DNA from: an uncultured Actinomyces sp.
Lineage (GTDB): Bacteria; Actinomycetota; Actinomycetes; Actinomycetales; Actinomycetaceae
Length of the DNA: 6,373 bases
Direction: 5' to 3'
Assembly: GCA_938022345.1 (NCBI GenBank)
Contig: CALIEP010000356.1
Location: forward strand, 1 to 6,373
Part shown: positions 1 through 6,350 of the stretch, piece after piece
How the letters are laid out: each line of letters starts with the position of its first letter
How positions within the stretch are numbered: position 1 is the stretch's first letter
Made by a program: the position numbers and the translations under genes
The notes under the pieces: generated by a model
Seen by the model: only the letters and a program-made list of their open reading frames with translations
Database searches by the model: none
Told to the model about the DNA's origin: nothing

Positions 1-54
1 ACCCCTGACCTCTTCCATGCCATGGAAGCGCGCTACCAACTGCGCCATAGCCCC
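1..54 (-). tRNA. tRNA-Ala (anticodon GGC), 3' part cut off by window edge
   Basis: Read on the minus strand from 54, the sequence folds as a tRNA. The acceptor 5' strand is GGGGCTA (54-48). The D stem is GCGC/GCGC (45-42 and 33-30) around an AGTTGGTA loop. The anticodon stem is CTTCC/GGAAG (28-24 and 16-12) around the 7-nt loop ATGGCAT, so the anticodon is GGC at 21-19, which reads alanine codons GCC and GCU. A 5-nt variable region (AGGTC) and the start of the T stem (AGGGG) follow. The rest of the T arm and the acceptor 3' strand lie beyond position 1, so about 22 nt are missing from view. Isoacceptor identity comes from the anticodon; the general sequence also matches bacterial tRNA-Ala. 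Confidence 0.96.
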
Positions 55-81
55 GTAGGTTCCGGCGATCTCTCGCTCGGA

Positions 82-117
82 CCTGTTAAGAATAGCGGAC
101 GATACCCGCCAAGGCAA
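82..117 (-). promoter_or_regulatory. candidate sigma-70-type promoter for tRNA-Ala
   Basis: On the minus strand, a TTGCCT box (117-112) is separated by exactly 17 nt from TATTCT (94-89). These resemble -35 TTGACA and -10 TATAAT, with 4 of 6 matches in the -10. Transcription would begin near 82, giving a leader of roughly 28 nt before the tRNA 5' end at 54. The spacing and position upstream of a stable RNA gene make it plausible, but it rests on visual matching only. Confidence 0.42.
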
Positions 118-154
118 AATTAAGGAGCTGTGCGAGGAAACACACCTGCGCTCC
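116..154 (-). terminator. weak candidate terminator after the histidine phosphatase gene
   Basis: Just after the phosphatase stop (158-156), the minus strand carries GGAGC (154-150) and GCTCC (128-124). These can pair around an inner 4-bp helix (144-141 with 132-129) and an asymmetric bulge. The run TTAATTTT (123-116) follows. This resembles an intrinsic terminator ending the obg-to-phosphatase unit, but the stem is short and broken and the T run is interrupted, so the call is tentative. Confidence 0.3.
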
Positions 155-155
155 C

Positions 156-935
156 CTACGCCCCAAAGACCTCCGGGCGAGCCCCAACATTGTGTGAAGC
201 CAGACGCCAACGGGCGGCACCCGAGGCACCGGAACCGCCACCACCGGCTAGGACAAGTTCTGACCAGTGAACATTGTCAACGCCGCGAATACAATCAAAG
301 TGACGCGGATCCAAGCCAATCGTGGACATCACGCCGCGAGCGATCGCAGCGCCATGCGAAACGGCCACCAAAGTACCCCCTTCGGGAACCTCTGCGGCAT
401 GCTCAAGCACGGCCTCGCGAACGCGATCGCCCACTACGCCCCCGGGCTCAACACCAGCTCCCGCACTCTCCCCCGTCTGACGCCACTCAAGCAACCACTC
501 GGGGTACTGCTCGGCAATCTGGTCGAAATCCAAACCTTCAAAAACGCCGTAGGAACGCTCAAGAAGGCGCTTATCAACCGCGATCTCCCCCACTTCAACG
601 CCTAAGGTCTTCAGCTCCCCAGCCAACGCCTGAGCGGTATTAAACGCACGTTCCAAAGGTGAGGAGACAAGGCGAACAGCCGTTGCTGAAACATAATCGG
701 CGTTCAGACCACCAATTCGGCCTCCGCCAGCTAGCCGGCGAGCCAGAACCTTACCACCCTCGACGGCTTGCTCGCGGCCAACCGAGTTCAAAGGAATATC
801 GATAATCCCTTGGAACCGATGCTGGACGTTGTAGTCGGTCTGTCCGTGACGAAGAAAAACAATCCGCCGCGCGCCTACGATCTGGGAATACCCAGCCACG
901 GCCTCGGCAGAAACAGAAGAAGTATCGATGCTCAT
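156..935 (-). CDS. histidine phosphatase family protein, GpgP-like (probable glucosyl-3-phosphoglycerate phosphatase)
   Basis: This 259-aa cytoplasmic protein belongs to the branch-1 histidine phosphatase (phosphoglycerate mutase-like) superfamily. The phospho-accepting motif is LRHGQTDYN (R29, H30). A second arginine lies in SSPLERA (R96), a probable acid residue is E126 in LLERSYGVFEG, and the second catalytic histidine is H194 in AVSHG. The RHGQTDYN sequence, the C-terminal WRL..HN segment (243-249) and the position directly after rsfS resemble mycobacterial GpgP (Rv2419c), which removes phosphate from glucosyl-3-phosphoglycerate in methylglucose lipopolysaccharide synthesis. The substrate here is inferred, not shown. 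The ATG overlaps the rsfS stop by 4 nt (ATGA), with GAGGAG (949-944) 8 nt upstream, which fixes the start and suggests translational coupling. The protein carries Gly/Ala-rich insertions near 69-76, 145-157 and 231-241. A broader phosphatase or a phosphoglycerate mutase-like role remains possible. Confidence 0.9.
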   Translation of the reverse strand: MSIDTSSVSAEAVAGYSQIVGARRIVFLRHGQTDYNVQHRFQGIIDIPLNSVGREQAVEGGKVLARRLAGGGRIGGLNADYVSATAVRLVSSPLERAFNTAQALAGELKTLGVEVGEIAVDKRLLERSYGVFEGLDFDQIAEQYPEWLLEWRQTGESAGAGVEPGGVVGDRVREAVLEHAAEVPEGGTLVAVSHGAAIARGVMSTIGLDPRHFDCIRGVDNVHWSELVLAGGGGSGASGAARWRLASHNVGARPEVFGA

Positions 936-1357
936 TCGCCCATCTCCTCAATAACCTGCGAAGGAGTCATGACGCGACGCACACCTGCACCGGGCGCCAC
1001 ATCAGGAAGTTCAAGGCGAGTAATTGTCTGATCTGACCACAAACGCTCAAGAGCGTAAAACTCACGGTCTTCCTGGCTCATCACGTGAATAACAACATCG
1101 CCGTAATCGGCCAGCACCCAGGTACCTTCACTGCGGCCCTCGATGCGCTGAGGAATGATGTGGTAATCGCGCCCGATCTCATCCATGATTTCCTCAGCAA
1201 TTGCGCGCACCTGACGCGACGAAGGGGCAGAAACGAGAAGGAAAGACTCCGCGATCCCCAGACGCTGCGAAACGTCAATCAACACTGGATCTTGCGCGAG
1301 TTTATTGGCCGCACCACGCAGGGCACTGCTAATCAGGTCTTTGCTTTGAACGTCCAC
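932..1357 (-). CDS. rsfS: ribosome silencing factor RsfS
   Basis: This 141-aa protein is a typical-length RsfS (Iojap/DUF143 family). The factor binds ribosomal protein L14 on the 50S subunit and blocks joining with 30S, lowering translation when nutrients are short. Visible hallmarks are the N-terminal LVSAPSSRQVRAIAEEI segment (41-57), the EG..EGTWVLADYGDVVIHV core (73-92) and REFYALERLWSD (98-109). The C-terminal tail after about 115 is variable in the family. The start is GTG at 1357-1355, preceded by AAAGGA (1368-1363) with 5-nt spacing. The ATG at 1359-1357 is in another frame, and no better in-frame start is seen upstream. The gene follows nadD by 93 nt and overlaps the phosphatase start by 4 nt. 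The nadD-rsfS pairing is very common in bacteria. Confidence 0.95.
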   Translation of the reverse strand: MDVQSKDLISSALRGAANKLAQDPVLIDVSQRLGIAESFLLVSAPSSRQVRAIAEEIMDEIGRDYHIIPQRIEGRSEGTWVLADYGDVVIHVMSQEDREFYALERLWSDQTITRLELPDVAPGAGVRRVMTPSQVIEEMGE

Positions 1358-1450
1358 ATTTTTCCTTTCGCCGTTTTCAGTCTGCCATTTTCTGGGCCTT
1401 GCGGCTACCGAAGGACACGATGGTCCAGCAACTGAACCACTGCATGAGGG

Positions 1451-2062
1451 CTACTGATACAGCCTGTATTTGTTGATGTATTGGACAACCCCATCGGGCA
1501 CCAGGTACCACACCGGTTTTCCATGTTCAACACGCTTTCGGCAGTCGGTTGAAGAAATTGCCATTGCGGGCACCTCCAGTAAGGACACCGACGAAGCTGG
1601 AAGTTTCTTCGCATCAAGCACGTGTCCCGGACGCGTCACCCCAATGAAGTGCGCAATTTCGAAGAGAAGATCAGCGTCTTTCCACTGGACGATCTGTGTC
1701 AGTGCATCCGCACCAGTGATGAAGTAGAAATCCGCATCCGGATAGATTTTTCGCAGATCGTGAAGAGTATCGATCGTATAGGTTGTCCCGCCTCGGTCAA
1801 TATCGACTCGCGAAACTGAGAATCGGGGGTTCGAGGCCGTCGCGATCACCGTCATCAAATACCGGTGTTCCGCAGGAGTCACTTTGCGACCCGCTTTGAA
1901 GGGCTGCATAGCCGTGGGGACGAAAATCACCTGGTCGAGTTGGAAGACATCCATAACTTCAGATGCCGCCACCAGGTGACCGTGGTGGATCGGATCGAAG
2001 GTTCCACCCATAATGCCGATCGAGCGGCGTAGTTTTCCCGAGGCTGAGTCCAAAGTTGGCAT
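1451..2062 (-). CDS. nadD: nicotinate-nucleotide adenylyltransferase NadD
   Basis: This 203-aa nucleotidyltransferase adenylates nicotinate mononucleotide with ATP to give deamido-NAD, the penultimate step of NAD synthesis, in the cytoplasm. The N-terminal GGTFDPIHHGHL (19-30) contains the HxGH nucleotide-binding motif (H26, H29). The signature near the C terminus, normally ISSTxIR, is present as ISSTDCR (169-175) and is followed by WYLVPDGVVQYI (185-196). The length fits the family. The ATG at 2062 sits 11 nt after the proA stop. A strong GGAGG Shine-Dalgarno lies between them, 6 nt before the ATG, so translation after proA is probably efficient. About 14 residues precede the first conserved strand, which is acceptable for actinobacterial members. 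No sign of truncation or frameshift. Confidence 0.96.
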   Translation of the reverse strand: MPTLDSASGKLRRSIGIMGGTFDPIHHGHLVAASEVMDVFQLDQVIFVPTAMQPFKAGRKVTPAEHRYLMTVIATASNPRFSVSRVDIDRGGTTYTIDTLHDLRKIYPDADFYFITGADALTQIVQWKDADLLFEIAHFIGVTRPGHVLDAKKLPASSVSLLEVPAMAISSTDCRKRVEHGKPVWYLVPDGVVQYINKYRLYQ

Positions 2063-2073
2063 GCTTCCCCTCC

Positions 2074-3354
2074 CTACTTTCGAACTGCTCCGTCACCTTC
2101 AATAACCCACTGGCTGGTTGTCAACTCAGCCAACCCCATGGGGCCGCGGGCATGCAATTTCTGCGTGGAAATACCGATTTCCGCACCCAGTCCAAGTTGT
2201 CCACCATCAGTGAAGCGCGTCGAAGCGTTAACGGCAATAGCTGCGCTATCAATATTTGAGCGGAAATAGTTCGCGGCACTGATTGATGCCGTACAAATCG
2301 CTTCGGTGTGTCCTGAGGAATAGCGACGAATATGTTCAACCGCTTCCTCAATAGAGTCAACGACCTTCACTGCCAAATCCATTGACAGATATTCGGTACG
2401 CCAATCAGCTTCTGTCGCCTCGCTGATCAAGCTCTGATCAACGCTGTCCACATGTGCGGCGCATTCGCGCACAGCAGCATCGGCATGAATGCGTACTCCA
2501 AGGCGAGTAAGCTCTGCCAAAGCTTGAGGGAGGAAGCTGAGAACCATATCGCGGTGGACAAGAAGGGTTTCAGCGGCATTACAGACGCCAACCCTTTGAG
2601 TTTTCGCATTGATAATGATTCGAACCGCCGAATCGACGTCTGCTCCCGAATCAACATAGACATGGCAGTTTCCCGTTCCCGTCTCGATAACAGGAACGGT
2701 TGATTCTTCCACGACCGTGCGAATCAGGCCTTCACCTCCGCGCGGAATCAACACATCAATGCCGCCGCGTGCACGCATCATGGCACGTGCCCCGTCCCTA
2801 CCCCAGGGATCAACTGTTTGGACAAGATCAGCTGAAAAACCAAGGGAATCAATGGCCTCACGAATAACCGCGACGAGAGTCTCGTTGGTATCCTGCGCTG
2901 CACTTCCGCCACGAAGGATCACTGCGTTGCCAGCCTTCAAACACAGGATCGAAGCGTCAACAGTGACATTCGGACGCGCCTCATAAATCATCCCAATGAC
3001 GCCCATGGGAACTCGAAGCTGAGTAACACGAAGACCATCGTCGGTACGACCGCCACGGATCACGGTACCGACAGGGTCCTCAAGAGCAATGACGTCAAGT
3101 ACAGCGCTAGAAATCGCGCGAATACGGGATTCATCAAGACGGAGGCGGTCAACCAGACCAGAAGCCATACCGCGTTCTTCGGCGCGCTGGCAATCCTGCG
3201 CATTCGCATGAAGGATCTGCTCACAGTGGTCGACAAGTGCCTGAGAAATCGCCAGAAGAATACCGTTGCGCTGCGCGGTAGTCGACGTTGCCAGCGCTCG
3301 CTGTGCCCGCTTCGCACGGTCAGTTAACTCAAAAATATCCAGATCATTACTCAT
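2074..3354 (-). CDS. proA: glutamate-5-semialdehyde dehydrogenase (gamma-glutamyl phosphate reductase) ProA
   Basis: This 426-aa enzyme of the aldehyde dehydrogenase superfamily reduces gamma-glutamyl phosphate with NADPH to glutamate 5-semialdehyde, which cyclises to pyrroline-5-carboxylate for proline synthesis. Conserved stretches are VPMGVIGMIYEARPNVTVDA (115-134), the nucleotide-binding region around ILRGGSAA (146-153), the catalytic cysteine C258 in TQRVGVCNAAETLLVH (252-267), the ProA signature HIRRYSSGHTEAI (341-353) and FTDGGQLGLGAEIGIST followed by HARGPMGL (381-408). Full length for the family (about 415-430 aa). The ATG lies 3 nt after the proB stop, and GGGAG 6 nt before it overlaps the end of proB. 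ProA and ProB act as consecutive enzymes, and the labile acyl phosphate is thought to pass between them, so close co-translation makes sense. Confidence 0.97.
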   Translation of the reverse strand: MSNDLDIFELTDRAKRAQRALATSTTAQRNGILLAISQALVDHCEQILHANAQDCQRAEERGMASGLVDRLRLDESRIRAISSAVLDVIALEDPVGTVIRGGRTDDGLRVTQLRVPMGVIGMIYEARPNVTVDASILCLKAGNAVILRGGSAAQDTNETLVAVIREAIDSLGFSADLVQTVDPWGRDGARAMMRARGGIDVLIPRGGEGLIRTVVEESTVPVIETGTGNCHVYVDSGADVDSAVRIIINAKTQRVGVCNAAETLLVHRDMVLSFLPQALAELTRLGVRIHADAAVRECAAHVDSVDQSLISEATEADWRTEYLSMDLAVKVVDSIEEAVEHIRRYSSGHTEAICTASISAANYFRSNIDSAAIAVNASTRFTDGGQLGLGAEIGISTQKLHARGPMGLAELTTSQWVIEGDGAVRK

Positions 3355-3357
3355 GTT

Positions 3358-4467
3358 CTACTCCCGAACCAGAAGTGCAAGATCATCGCGGTGAACCGCT
3401 GGGCGCATGTGCTTATTTGTTTCAGAGCCCTCGTGTGAGTCAATAATGCGCGCCAGCGTATCTGAGTCATAGCGCGAAATTCCGCGCGCAATCAATCCAT
3501 TATCGTCAGCAATGTCGACGACATCGCCCGCTGAAAAAACACCCAGAACCTCTTTAATACCCGCGGGAAGAAGAGATTTTTTGCCATGGGTGATTGCCCT
3601 ACGCGCACCGGCGTCAATCAGCAATTGGCCGCTAGAGGTGGCAACATGAGCAATCCAAAGCGTGCGAGAAGCTGGGCGATGACGCGTGGGTTCAAACCAC
3701 GTACCAACTGCTTCACCGTTCAGAGCTTCACTCAAACGATCCGCGCTGGTCAAAACAACCCCGATACCGGCATGTTGCGCCATGCTCGCAGCATGTAGCT
3801 TCGTTGCCATGCCTCCTGTGCCCACCGAGGAGCCCGCTCCCCTGACGTCAACGTTGCTGAGTTCATCGGTCGCGTTGACTTCAGAAATTAAACGAGCATC
3901 AGGTTGCGAAGGAGGAGCTGTATAGAGCCCATCGACGTCGGTGAGCAGAATCAAAATATCCGCGCCCACCATTTGCGCGACGTAAGAGGCAAGTCGGTCA
4001 TTATCACCGAAACGTACCTCACGGGTCGTGACTGCATCATTTTCATTAATGATCGGCACAACACCGTAGGCAAGAAGCTTATCCAGTGCAGACATCGCGT
4101 TCGTGTAGTGTTCACGCTGCATCACATCCGCAGCGGTCAGCAGAACCTGCGCAACGTGTAGATGGTGGGCCTGGAAAGCTGAGGACCAGCGGGCCATCAG
4201 GTATCCCTGTCCCATCGCCGCAGCAGCCTGCACACTTGCGAGGTCCTTCGGGCGCGAACTCAGTCCAAGAGGTTCCAAACCGGCAGCGACAGCTCCCGAG
4301 GAGACAATGAGAATCTCGCATCCTCGCCTTGCCTTCGCTGAAACCAGCCGGGCAACGGAATCAATTCGATTCAGATCCAGCCCGCCGTCTTCACGGGTGA
4401 GCGAAGAGGAGCCAATTTTCACAACGATGCGACGCGCCTGCTGCACCGCACTACCCCTTGGGGACAT
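3358..4467 (-). CDS. proB: glutamate 5-kinase ProB with C-terminal PUA domain
   Basis: This 369-aa cytoplasmic kinase phosphorylates glutamate with ATP to gamma-glutamyl phosphate, the committed and usually proline-inhibited step of proline synthesis. The amino-acid kinase domain covers about 12-265, with VVKIGSSSLT (15-24), VSSGAV (55-60), PIINENDAV (138-146), FGDND (153-157), LTDVDGLY (175-182) and GTGGMATKL (216-224). A PUA domain follows (about 279-367; LLIDAGARRAI, AVHRDDLALL), as in the long E. coli-type enzyme. The ATG at 4467 directly abuts the obg TAA, in the same reading frame. Its Shine-Dalgarno GGAGG (4483-4479) is 11 nt away, rather far. An alternative GTG start at 4446-4444 (codon 8) has AAGGGG (4459-4454) 7 nt upstream and would still leave the whole kinase domain. 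ATG is kept as the default. Confidence 0.96.
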   Translation of the reverse strand: MSPRGSAVQQARRIVVKIGSSSLTREDGGLDLNRIDSVARLVSAKARRGCEILIVSSGAVAAGLEPLGLSSRPKDLASVQAAAAMGQGYLMARWSSAFQAHHLHVAQVLLTAADVMQREHYTNAMSALDKLLAYGVVPIINENDAVTTREVRFGDNDRLASYVAQMVGADILILLTDVDGLYTAPPSQPDARLISEVNATDELSNVDVRGAGSSVGTGGMATKLHAASMAQHAGIGVVLTSADRLSEALNGEAVGTWFEPTRHRPASRTLWIAHVATSSGQLLIDAGARRAITHGKKSLLPAGIKEVLGVFSAGDVVDIADDNGLIARGISRYDSDTLARIIDSHEGSETNKHMRPAVHRDDLALLVRE

Positions 4468-5991
4468 TTAGCGTTCATCCTCCGGATCGGTCCAGACACC
4501 ACTGGACCTTTCGGTCCACAGTTCTTCACGAGCCGCCGACTTTGCATCCATCATGTCGCGATAGCGTTCGCGACGTTCGCTTGTCGTGCGGCGTTCATTT
4601 CGGTCCAGACGCAGGTCAGTTCCTCGCTGTCCAAGCAGCTCAGGACCGGTCGTCAAGGTAGGCTCCCAATCGAAAATTACGCCGTCGTGAAGGGTTCCAA
4701 TAACGACGGTATCGCCAGCGTGAGCTCCCGCCTTCATCAGTTCTTCTTCCACACCGGCGCCAGCAAGGCGATCGGCAAGGTAACCCACGGCCTCGTCGTT
4801 GGAGAAGTCGGTCTGAAGCACCCAGCGCTCGGGTTTGCGCCCACGCACCTGGTAAACGGTCTCCCCCGCGTGTTCGACAACGCGGACAGTAATCTCGTCC
4901 TTGCTTCCCACCGGTCGAGGCCGAAGAACAGTACGCGCCGCTTCGAGCGCGGGCAGTTGCGCTCGGTGTTCATCAACGAGGCGTGCAAGCGCAAATGAGA
5001 ATTCTTTCAGGCCTTCATGGCTTACTGCTGAGACCTCAAAAATTGGCCAACCGAAGACCTCAAGCTCGGGCTTGGTAATCTCGGCCAAGTCCTTGCCGTC
5101 AGGAATATCGATCTTGTTCAGTGCAATCACACGACGACGCTGCATTAGGGGGACATAGCCTTCGATTTCACCCAGATCACCCTCGTATGCAGCTAGCTCT
5201 GCTTCAATCGTTCGCAGGTCGGAAACCGGATCTCGATCAACTTCAAAAGTCGCAGTATCCAAGACGTGCACAATAACTGCACAGCGCTCGATATGGCGCA
5301 GAAAATCTAGACCGAGTCCCTTACCTGCAGAAGCTCCGGGAATGAGTCCGGGAACATCGGCAACGGTGAACCGTGCTTCTCCGGCTTGGACAACGCCTAA
5401 GTTTGGAACGAGGGTCGTGAAGGGGTAGTCGGCAATCTTCGGGCGCGCTGCAGACATCGCAGCGATTAGGGATGACTTTCCAGCCGAGGGATATCCAACA
5501 AGCGCAACATCTGCGACAGACTTCAACTCCAGAACGACATTGTGTTCTTCGCCGGGTTCACCCAGGAGAGCAAAACCGGGAGCCTTGCGTTTCTTCGAGG
5601 CAAGGGCAGCATTTCCCAGACCACCGCGGCCGCCCTCGGCTACGACAAATTGAGCTCCAACCCCCGTAAGGTCAGCAAGAAGCTCACCGCGGGTCGACTT
5701 CACAACGGTACCATCCGGTACAGGAAGAATCGTATCCGCACCATTTCTTCCCTGTCGGAAATCACCCATGCCCTGGGTTCCATTTTCCGCACGCTGGTGC
5801 GGGTTTCGGTGGTAGGTCAGCAGAGTGGTGACCTGGGGATCGACTTCAAGGATGACAGAGCCGCCATTGCCACCGTTTCCACCGTCGGGTCCTCCCAGCG
5901 GCTTAAACTTTTCGCGTTTCACCGAGGCAACGCCATGGCCGCCGTTGCCTCCCTGGGCGAAAATCGTTACTCGATCGACAAAGCTTGCCAC
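4468..5991 (-). CDS. obgE: Obg-family GTPase ObgE/CgtA
   Basis: Essential GTPase involved in late 50S subunit assembly and stringent-response control. With the start chosen here it has 507 aa. The glycine-rich Obg domain spans about 1-158 (REKFKPLGGPDGGNGGNGG, 26-44). The GTPase domain has G1 GYPSAGKS (166-173), a G2 FTT (191-193), G3 DVPG (212-215), G4 NKID (292-295) and G5 SAVS (321-324). An OCT domain (about 355-440) ends near FDWEP, followed by a charged tail typical of actinobacterial members. The start is GTG at 5991-5989, giving MASFVDRVT..., which matches the usual MA(S/T)FVDRV beginning, with GGAG (6001-5998) 6 nt upstream. The frame stays open to an ATG at 6051, but that ATG lies inside the terminator hairpin and would add 20 unrelated residues. 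The stop codon directly abuts proB. Confidence 0.96.
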   Translation of the reverse strand: MASFVDRVTIFAQGGNGGHGVASVKREKFKPLGGPDGGNGGNGGSVILEVDPQVTTLLTYHRNPHQRAENGTQGMGDFRQGRNGADTILPVPDGTVVKSTRGELLADLTGVGAQFVVAEGGRGGLGNAALASKKRKAPGFALLGEPGEEHNVVLELKSVADVALVGYPSAGKSSLIAAMSAARPKIADYPFTTLVPNLGVVQAGEARFTVADVPGLIPGASAGKGLGLDFLRHIERCAVIVHVLDTATFEVDRDPVSDLRTIEAELAAYEGDLGEIEGYVPLMQRRRVIALNKIDIPDGKDLAEITKPELEVFGWPIFEVSAVSHEGLKEFSFALARLVDEHRAQLPALEAARTVLRPRPVGSKDEITVRVVEHAGETVYQVRGRKPERWVLQTDFSNDEAVGYLADRLAGAGVEEELMKAGAHAGDTVVIGTLHDGVIFDWEPTLTTGPELLGQRGTDLRLDRNERRTTSERRERYRDMMDAKSAAREELWTERSSGVWTDPEDER

Positions 5992-5997
5992 TGTGGT

Positions 5998-6001
5998 CTC
6001 C
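5998..6001 (-). promoter_or_regulatory. Shine-Dalgarno site deciding the obg start
   Basis: GGAG on the minus strand, followed by the 6-nt spacer ACCACA and then GTG at 5991. This supports the GTG start, which also restores the conserved Obg N terminus, over the upstream in-frame ATG at 6051. Confidence 0.75.
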
Positions 6002-6040
6002 AGTCTTGGCCAGCGCGCGCCAGCGCGAATCAGGATAGTG

Positions 6041-6073
6041 AAAAGGGGCATCCGGCCTTGTGCCGGACGCCCC
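6041..6073 (-). terminator. strong intrinsic terminator between rpmA and obg
   Basis: On the minus strand, GGGGCGTCCGGC (6073-6062) pairs with GCCGGATGCCCC (6056-6045) in a 12-bp helix with one G-U pair. The loop is ACAAG (6061-6057), and TTTT (6044-6041) follows. It begins 16 nt after the rpmA stop. This is a textbook Rho-independent terminator for the L21/L27 ribosomal protein transcript. It implies that obg and the downstream genes depend on read-through or on their own promoter. I could not recognise a convincing promoter in the roughly 50 nt before the obg GTG. Confidence 0.85.
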
Positions 6074-6084
6074 CAATCAGCGGT

Positions 6085-6103
6085 CGGTCTCAGGCAGAGA
6101 CCG
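6085..6103 (-). other. small hairpin overlapping the rpmA stop codon
   Basis: CGGTCTC (6103-6097) pairs perfectly with GAGACCG (6091-6085) on the minus strand, a 7-bp stem with a 5-nt loop. The rpmA TGA (6092-6090) lies at the loop/3'-arm boundary. It has no T run of its own and sits 11 nt before the main terminator stem. It could help stabilise or fold the mRNA 3' end, but it may simply reflect codon constraints. Confidence 0.4.
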
Positions 6104-6350
6104 GCTCAACGATGTTGACAACCCTACGGTCACGACGGGTTGCGAACTCAACCGCACCCGCGCGCAGCGCGAAGAGGGTGTCGTCCTTGCCACGACCAAC
6201 GCCCTCACCGGGGTGGAAGTGGGTGCCGCGCTGACGAACGATAATTTCGCCGGCGTTTACCAGCTGGCCGCCGTAGCGCTTGACGCCCAGTCGCTGGGCG
6301 TTCGAGTCGCGGCCGTTGCGGGAGGATCCAAGGCCCTTCTTATGTGCCAT
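6090..6350 (-). CDS. rpmA: 50S ribosomal protein L27 (bL27)
   Basis: This 86-aa protein is a full-length bacterial L27, a component of the large ribosomal subunit whose N-terminal tail reaches towards the peptidyl transferase centre. The sequence is strongly conserved throughout: MAHKKGLGSSRNGRDSNAQR (1-20), followed by LGVKRYGGQLVNAGEIIVRQ (21-40), RGTHFHPGEGVGRGKDDTLF (41-60) and a basic end with VVNIV (77-81). The mature-type MAHKKG start at ATG 6350 needs no protease-cleaved extension, unlike many Firmicutes L27 proteins. The Shine-Dalgarno sequence upstream is weak; only GAAAG about 11 nt away and GAG next to the ATG are seen. The partner rplU (L21) would normally lie immediately upstream, but only 23 nt are visible there and no coding call is possible. 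A strong terminator follows. Confidence 0.98.
   Translation of the reverse strand: MAHKKGLGSSRNGRDSNAQRLGVKRYGGQLVNAGEIIVRQRGTHFHPGEGVGRGKDDTLFALRAGAVEFATRRDRRVVNIVEPVSA

Noticed and set aside
194..643. A 149-codon plus-strand ORF opposite the phosphatase gene
   Set aside because: It is a low-complexity, Arg/Pro/His-rich translation typical of the reverse frame of a GC-rich gene. The minus-strand gene has clear catalytic motifs.
6009..6026. Repeated CGCGCTGG-like units before obg (a possible operator)
   Set aside because: Only two short GC-rich copies; too little to support a regulatory site.
5992..6051. Extension of obg to the ATG at 6051
   Set aside because: The ATG lies inside a strong terminator hairpin and the added residues do not resemble Obg N termini. 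GTG at 5991 fits better.
5542..6234. A 230-codon open frame on the plus strand opposite obg and the rpmA end
   Set aside because: It lies wholly antisense to well-supported genes, crosses the terminator between them and has no recognisable motif. Long antisense frames are expected opposite GC-biased codons.
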